Shown here: piece by piece, positions 5,980 to 8,028 of the stretch
Layout of the letters: every line of letters starts with the position of its first letter
Numbering within the stretch: the stretch's first letter is position 1
NCBI GenBank assembly: GCA_017420455.1
Contig: JAFOJB010000048.1
Span: 1 to 8,028, forward strand
Source: Blautia sp.
Lineage (GTDB): Bacteria > Bacillota > Clostridia > Lachnospirales > Lachnospiraceae
DNA length: 8,028 bases
Reading direction: 5' to 3'
Translations under genes and position numbers: made by a program
The notes under the pieces: generated by a model
What the model was told of the DNA's origin: nothing
The model's database searches: none
The model's input: the letters and a program-made list of their open reading frames with translations, nothing else

Positions 5980-6282
5980 TTATTTCTTTTTTGCCGTCTT
6001 TTTGGGCTTTGTATTTACAAGCTCTTTCAAAGATGCGCCTGGTCTGAATTTTGGAACAACAGATTTTTTAATCTTGATTGCTTCGCCGGTCTGCGGATTT
6101 CTGCCCGTTCTGGCTGCTCTTTCACTGGTTTCAAAGGTTCCGAAACCGATCAGCTGGACTTTTTCTTTTTTCTGAAGCTCTTCGGATACTGCCTCGACGA
6201 AGGCCTTCAGTGCCGCTTCGGAATCTTTTTTGGAGAGACCGCTTTTCTCCGCCATTGCTGCGATAAGTTCTGATTTGTTCAT
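5980..6282 (-). CDS. hup: HU-family nucleoid DNA-binding protein
   Basis: The protein has 100 residues. HU dimers bend and compact DNA non-specifically and help replication, recombination and transcription. The fold is evident: MNKSELIAAMAEKSGLSKKDSE (1-22) starts the helical dimer body, and the beta arm GFGTFETSERAARTGRNPQTGE (46-67) carries the Pro63 expected to intercalate at DNA kinks; KFRPGASLKELVN (78-90) ends the core. The core is of normal 90-residue length, followed by a short basic tail KPKKTAKKK (92-100) that could add DNA contacts. The start is supported by GGAGGAG 8 nt upstream. A consensus promoter lies at 6327-6355, flanked by a 10-bp inverted repeat. It is a single-gene unit. 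Confidence 0.95.
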   Translation of the reverse strand: MNKSELIAAMAEKSGLSKKDSEAALKAFVEAVSEELQKKEKVQLIGFGTFETSERAARTGRNPQTGEAIKIKKSVVPKFRPGASLKELVNTKPKKTAKKK

Positions 6283-6298
6283 CGTAAAAACTCCTCCA

Positions 6299-6392
6299 AT
6301 GCAGATGTCTGTTGGTATCTTTCTATATTATATTGGATAATCCGCTAAATTACAATATTTCTCTGCTTTTTTTTTCCAAAAAACATCTGCAT
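6299..6392. repeat. 10-bp inverted repeat flanking the HU promoter
   Basis: ATGCAGATGT at 6299-6308 and its exact reverse complement ACATCTGCAT at 6383-6392 are separated by 74 bp. The promoter lies between them. One arm falls in the leader just upstream of the ribosome site, the other about 28 bp upstream of the -35 box. The repeat is seen directly; use as paired operator half-sites or a looping pair is inference. Confidence 0.5.
6327..6355 (-). promoter_or_regulatory. Sigma-A promoter of the HU gene
   Basis: On the minus strand, TTGTAA (6355-6350) and TATAAT (6332-6327) are spaced by 17 bp in AT-rich DNA with an A tract just upstream, which could act as an UP element. The start is predicted near 6320, leaving a leader of about 38 nt. 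Confidence 0.8.
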
Positions 6393-6460
6393 CTGTTCAT
6401 AATGACAGCGGCTCCCCGACTGTGTGTTTCCCCGGCAGCAGTTTACCGTGAGCAGCTGCC

Positions 6461-6892
6461 TTAAATACAGTAATTATCCCGGCTGCTTTCCTGCCATTCC
6501 AGCAAATCCTCCAATGTAACATGATCCACCACATCGCTTACCGCATCGCTGATCTTTTTCCATAGGATCTGCGTGGCGCAGGCGTCCTCTCTTTCACAGA
6601 TCCCCTGCTCCTCTGCGCAATCCACCGGCGACAGGCTTCCTTCCGTCAGGCGCAGGATCATCCCCGCCGTATATTCTGAAGGCTCCATGGACAGGATATA
6701 CCCGCCCATAGGTCCTCTGACACTTTTTACATAACCTGCCTTGTTCAGCACAGAGATGATCTGCTCCAGATATTTATCGGAAATCCCCTGGCGTTTCGCC
6801 ACATCCTTTAATCTCACCGGCTCTCCGGTATTGTTTTCTGCAAGATCCAGCATCAGCCTCAGCGCATACCTTCCCTTTGTAGAAATTCTCAT
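6461..6892 (-). CDS. Rrf2-family transcriptional regulator (IscR/CymR-like)
   Basis: The protein has 143 residues, normal for the family. The N-terminal winged helix is clear: MRISTKGRYALRLMLDLAEN (1-20), VRLKDVAKRQGISDKYLEQIISVLNKAGYVKSVRGPMGGY (26-65), with the recognition helix around 37-50 and the GPMGGY wing. A dimerisation helix follows. Three cysteines, C92, C99 and C105 (C-x6-C-x5-C), sit where IscR and NsrR bind a [2Fe-2S] or [4Fe-4S] cluster, so an Fe-S sensor is likely; IscR itself is C-x5-C-x5-C. The C-terminal WKKISDAVSDVVDHVTLEDL (111-130) is close to CymR, the cysteine regulator. It lies 45 nt downstream of cysK with no terminator or clear promoter between, so it is probably an operon partner. 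The start is supported by a GGGAGG site. It may regulate cysteine or Fe-S genes, including its own operon. Confidence 0.92.
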   Translation of the reverse strand: MRISTKGRYALRLMLDLAENNTGEPVRLKDVAKRQGISDKYLEQIISVLNKAGYVKSVRGPMGGYILSMEPSEYTAGMILRLTEGSLSPVDCAEEQGICEREDACATQILWKKISDAVSDVVDHVTLEDLLEWQESSRDNYCI

Positions 6893-6937
6893 GATCCCTC
6901 CCTATAGATGGTTCCAGTGCAAAAAGAAATGATACTT

Positions 6938-7870
6938 TTACTTTGTAAAAAGAGGTGTGGAGTAATATCTGTCTCCGCTGTCAGGGAGAAGGACGACAAT
7001 GGTTTTTCCCCTGTTCTCCGGCCTTTTCGCCAGAAGGATCGCCGCATGAAGCGCCGCGCCGGAGGAGATTCCCGTCAGTACGCCTTCCTTTGCGGTAAGA
7101 TTCCTGGATGCTTCAAAAGCGTCCTCGTTTTCCACCGGAATGATTTCGTCATAGACAGACGTATTCAATACCGAAGGGACAAAACCGGCTCCGATTCCCT
7201 GAATCTTGTGAGGACCGCCCTTCCCTGTGGAAAGCACAGGCGAAGCAGCGGGTTCTACGGCCACGACCTTAATCTCCGGATTTTTACTCTTTAAAAACTC
7301 TCCTGTACCGGTAAGCGTACCGCCGGTACCGACGCCTGCCACAAAATAATCGACCTTTCCATCCGTATCCTCCCAGATTTCCGGTCCCGTGGTCTCCTTA
7401 TGCATCCTGGGATTCGCAGGATTGTCAAACTGGGCAGGTATAAAACTGCCCTCAATCTCAGACGCCAGCTCTTCCGCCCTGGCGATAGCACCCTTCATTC
7501 CTTTGGTCCCGTCTGTCAGCACAACCTCCGCGCCATAGGCCTTCAGAATATTCCGGCGTTCCACGCTCATGGTCTCCGGCATGGTCAGGATGATCCTGTA
7601 ACCCTTTACAGCGGCGATGGCGGCAAGTCCGATCCCCGTATTGCCTGACGTCGGTTCAATGATGGTAGAGCCAGGCTTTAAGATCCCTTTTGCTTCCGCA
7701 TCTTCGATCATGGCTTTCGCGATTCTGTCCTTCACGCTGCCTGCCGGATTAAAATATTCCAGCTTCACCAGAAGGCGTGCTTCCAGTCCCTCTGCCTTTT
7801 CAAGATTCTTCACTTCCAGAAGAGGTGTCCCCCCGATCAGCTCCAGTGCGCTTCCATAAACCCTTGCCAT
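6938..7870 (-). CDS. cysK: Cysteine synthase A (O-acetylserine sulfhydrylase)
   Basis: The protein has 310 residues, full length. It is a PLP enzyme of the cytosol that makes L-cysteine from O-acetylserine and sulfide. The family marks are complete: [14 protein letters not shown] (7-20), PLP lysine K47 in NPAGSVKDR, the TSGNTG substrate loop (74-79), GTGGT (181-185) holding the PLP phosphate, KIQGIGAG (222-229), GISSGAA (267-273) and [10 protein letters not shown] (296-305). The length, KIQGIGAG and intact substrate loop favour CysK over cystathionine beta-synthase-like relatives. The start is supported by AAGGAGG 8 nt upstream. It is the first gene of a probable operon with the Rrf2 regulator and has a consensus promoter and a palindromic operator candidate upstream. 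There is no T-box in the short leader of about 47 nt. Confidence 0.96.
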   Translation of the reverse strand: MARVYGSALELIGGTPLLEVKNLEKAEGLEARLLVKLEYFNPAGSVKDRIAKAMIEDAEAKGILKPGSTIIEPTSGNTGIGLAAIAAVKGYRIILTMPETMSVERRNILKAYGAEVVLTDGTKGMKGAIARAEELASEIEGSFIPAQFDNPANPRMHKETTGPEIWEDTDGKVDYFVAGVGTGGTLTGTGEFLKSKNPEIKVVAVEPAASPVLSTGKGGPHKIQGIGAGFVPSVLNTSVYDEIIPVENEDAFEASRNLTAKEGVLTGISSGAALHAAILLAKRPENRGKTIVVLLPDSGDRYYSTPLFTK

Positions 7871-7885
7871 ACCTTTCTCCTCCTT

Positions 7886-7908
7886 AATCCTAGTTTTTAA
7901 CTATGAAT
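7886..7908. promoter_or_regulatory. Candidate operator, 23-bp imperfect palindrome in the cysK leader
   Basis: AATCCTAGTT (7886-7895) and AACTATGAAT (7899-7908) are inverted repeats matching at 8 of 10 positions around a TTT centre, with a perfect inner TAGTT/AACTA. The site lies between the predicted transcription start (about 7917) and the ribosome site of cysK. Size and placement fit a roadblock operator for an Rrf2-type dimer, such as the one encoded in the same operon. Binding is inferred, not shown; it does not exactly match the IscR consensus that I know. Confidence 0.5.
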
Positions 7909-7923
7909 TGTATGTTTTATGTG

Positions 7924-7951
7924 ATTATATCATCTGCACAGAATTTGTCAA
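7924..7951 (-). promoter_or_regulatory. Sigma-A promoter of the cysK-rrf2 operon
   Basis: On the minus strand, a perfect TTGACA (7951-7946) and a perfect TATAAT (7929-7924) are spaced by 16 bp. This is the strongest match to the -35 and -10 consensus in the window. The start is predicted near 7917. High intrinsic strength suggests that expression is controlled by repression. Confidence 0.85.
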
Positions 7952-7970
7952 GCCTTTATCCATTTTTTTT

Positions 7971-8028
7971 GGGGCAGACAAAAGGGGCAGACAAGGGGAC
8001 GGTTCTTTTGTCTTTTAAAAAAGACAAA
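7971..8028. repeat. Repeat cluster at right edge, probable RAYT/IS200-like or REP-type end
   Basis: Two direct copies of GGGGCAGACAA stand 13 bp apart (7971-7981 and 7984-7994) and are followed by GGGGACGG. AGACAAAAG (7976-7984) is the exact reverse complement of CTTTTGTCT (8005-8013). A second hairpin, TTTGTCTTTT with AAAAGACAAA (8007-8016 with 8019-8028, 2-nt loop), reaches the window edge. Sequences of the form GGGGACGGTTCTTTTGTC occur, to my recollection, beside Y1-type (RAYT/IS200-like) transposase genes in Clostridia. Whether a transposase follows lies outside the window. Confidence 0.5.

Noticed and set aside
6434..6460. GGCAGC/GCTGCC inverted repeat directly after the rrf2 stop codon, as operon terminator
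   Set aside because: The stem is only 6 bp with a 15-nt loop and is followed by GGGGAAAC, not a U tract.
7871..7917. T-box or SAM riboswitch upstream of cysK
   Set aside because: The leader from the consensus promoter is only about 47 nt, too short for either, and no T-box or S-box conserved sequence is present.

Overview
This window looks like chromosomal DNA of a mid-GC Clostridia, most likely a Lachnospiraceae-type gut Firmicute. That is inferred from the strong AGGAGG-type ribosome sites, consensus TTGACA/TATAAT promoters with 16-17 bp spacers, the gene repertoire and the protein flavour; no rRNA or other taxonomic marker is present. No tRNA, rRNA, CRISPR array, phage genes or toxin-antitoxin module was found. 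It reads as ordinary housekeeping and accessory metabolism, and I do not see a new defence or biosynthetic system. The more interesting signals are regulatory.

Layout from left to right. (1) Positions 1-583 (-) hold the N-terminal 45% or so of a PLP-dependent class I aminotransferase. It has its own consensus promoter (735-763) and a leader of about 145 nt with two competing hairpins. (2) Positions 769-1905 (-) encode a membrane-anchored TPR-like protein with an acidic tail; its promoter (2043-2071) lies upstream of a structured leader. (3) The divergent spacer 1906-2289 leads into a stand-alone SAM-dependent methyltransferase of the RlmI/RlmK-like superfamily (2290-3147, +). This converges with (4) tcdA, the tRNA t6A dehydratase (3158-3880, -). 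(5) Positions 3984-5522 (-) encode a cytosolic DUF5060/DUF4038-like retaining glycoside hydrolase. (6) A 62-residue, nine-cysteine protein (5700-5888, +) is divergent from it, with back-to-back consensus promoters, and ends at a strong terminator. (7) An HU-type nucleoid protein (5980-6282, -) has a promoter flanked by a 10-bp inverted repeat. (8) An Rrf2-family regulator (6461-6892, -) lies 45 nt downstream of (9) cysK (6938-7870, -), and the two look like an operon. (10) The right edge (7971-8028) is a repeat cluster resembling the end of an IS200/RAYT-type element or a REP-like sequence.

How the genes fit together. The clearest functional unit is cysK-rrf2: the sulfide-assimilating enzyme is made together with a regulator whose relatives (CymR, IscR) sense cysteine status or Fe-S clusters. 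A 23-bp imperfect palindrome between the cysK promoter and its ribosome site is a natural operator candidate for autoregulation. The remaining genes are mostly single transcription units. The glycoside hydrolase and tcdA may be partly co-transcribed, because only a weak terminator separates them.
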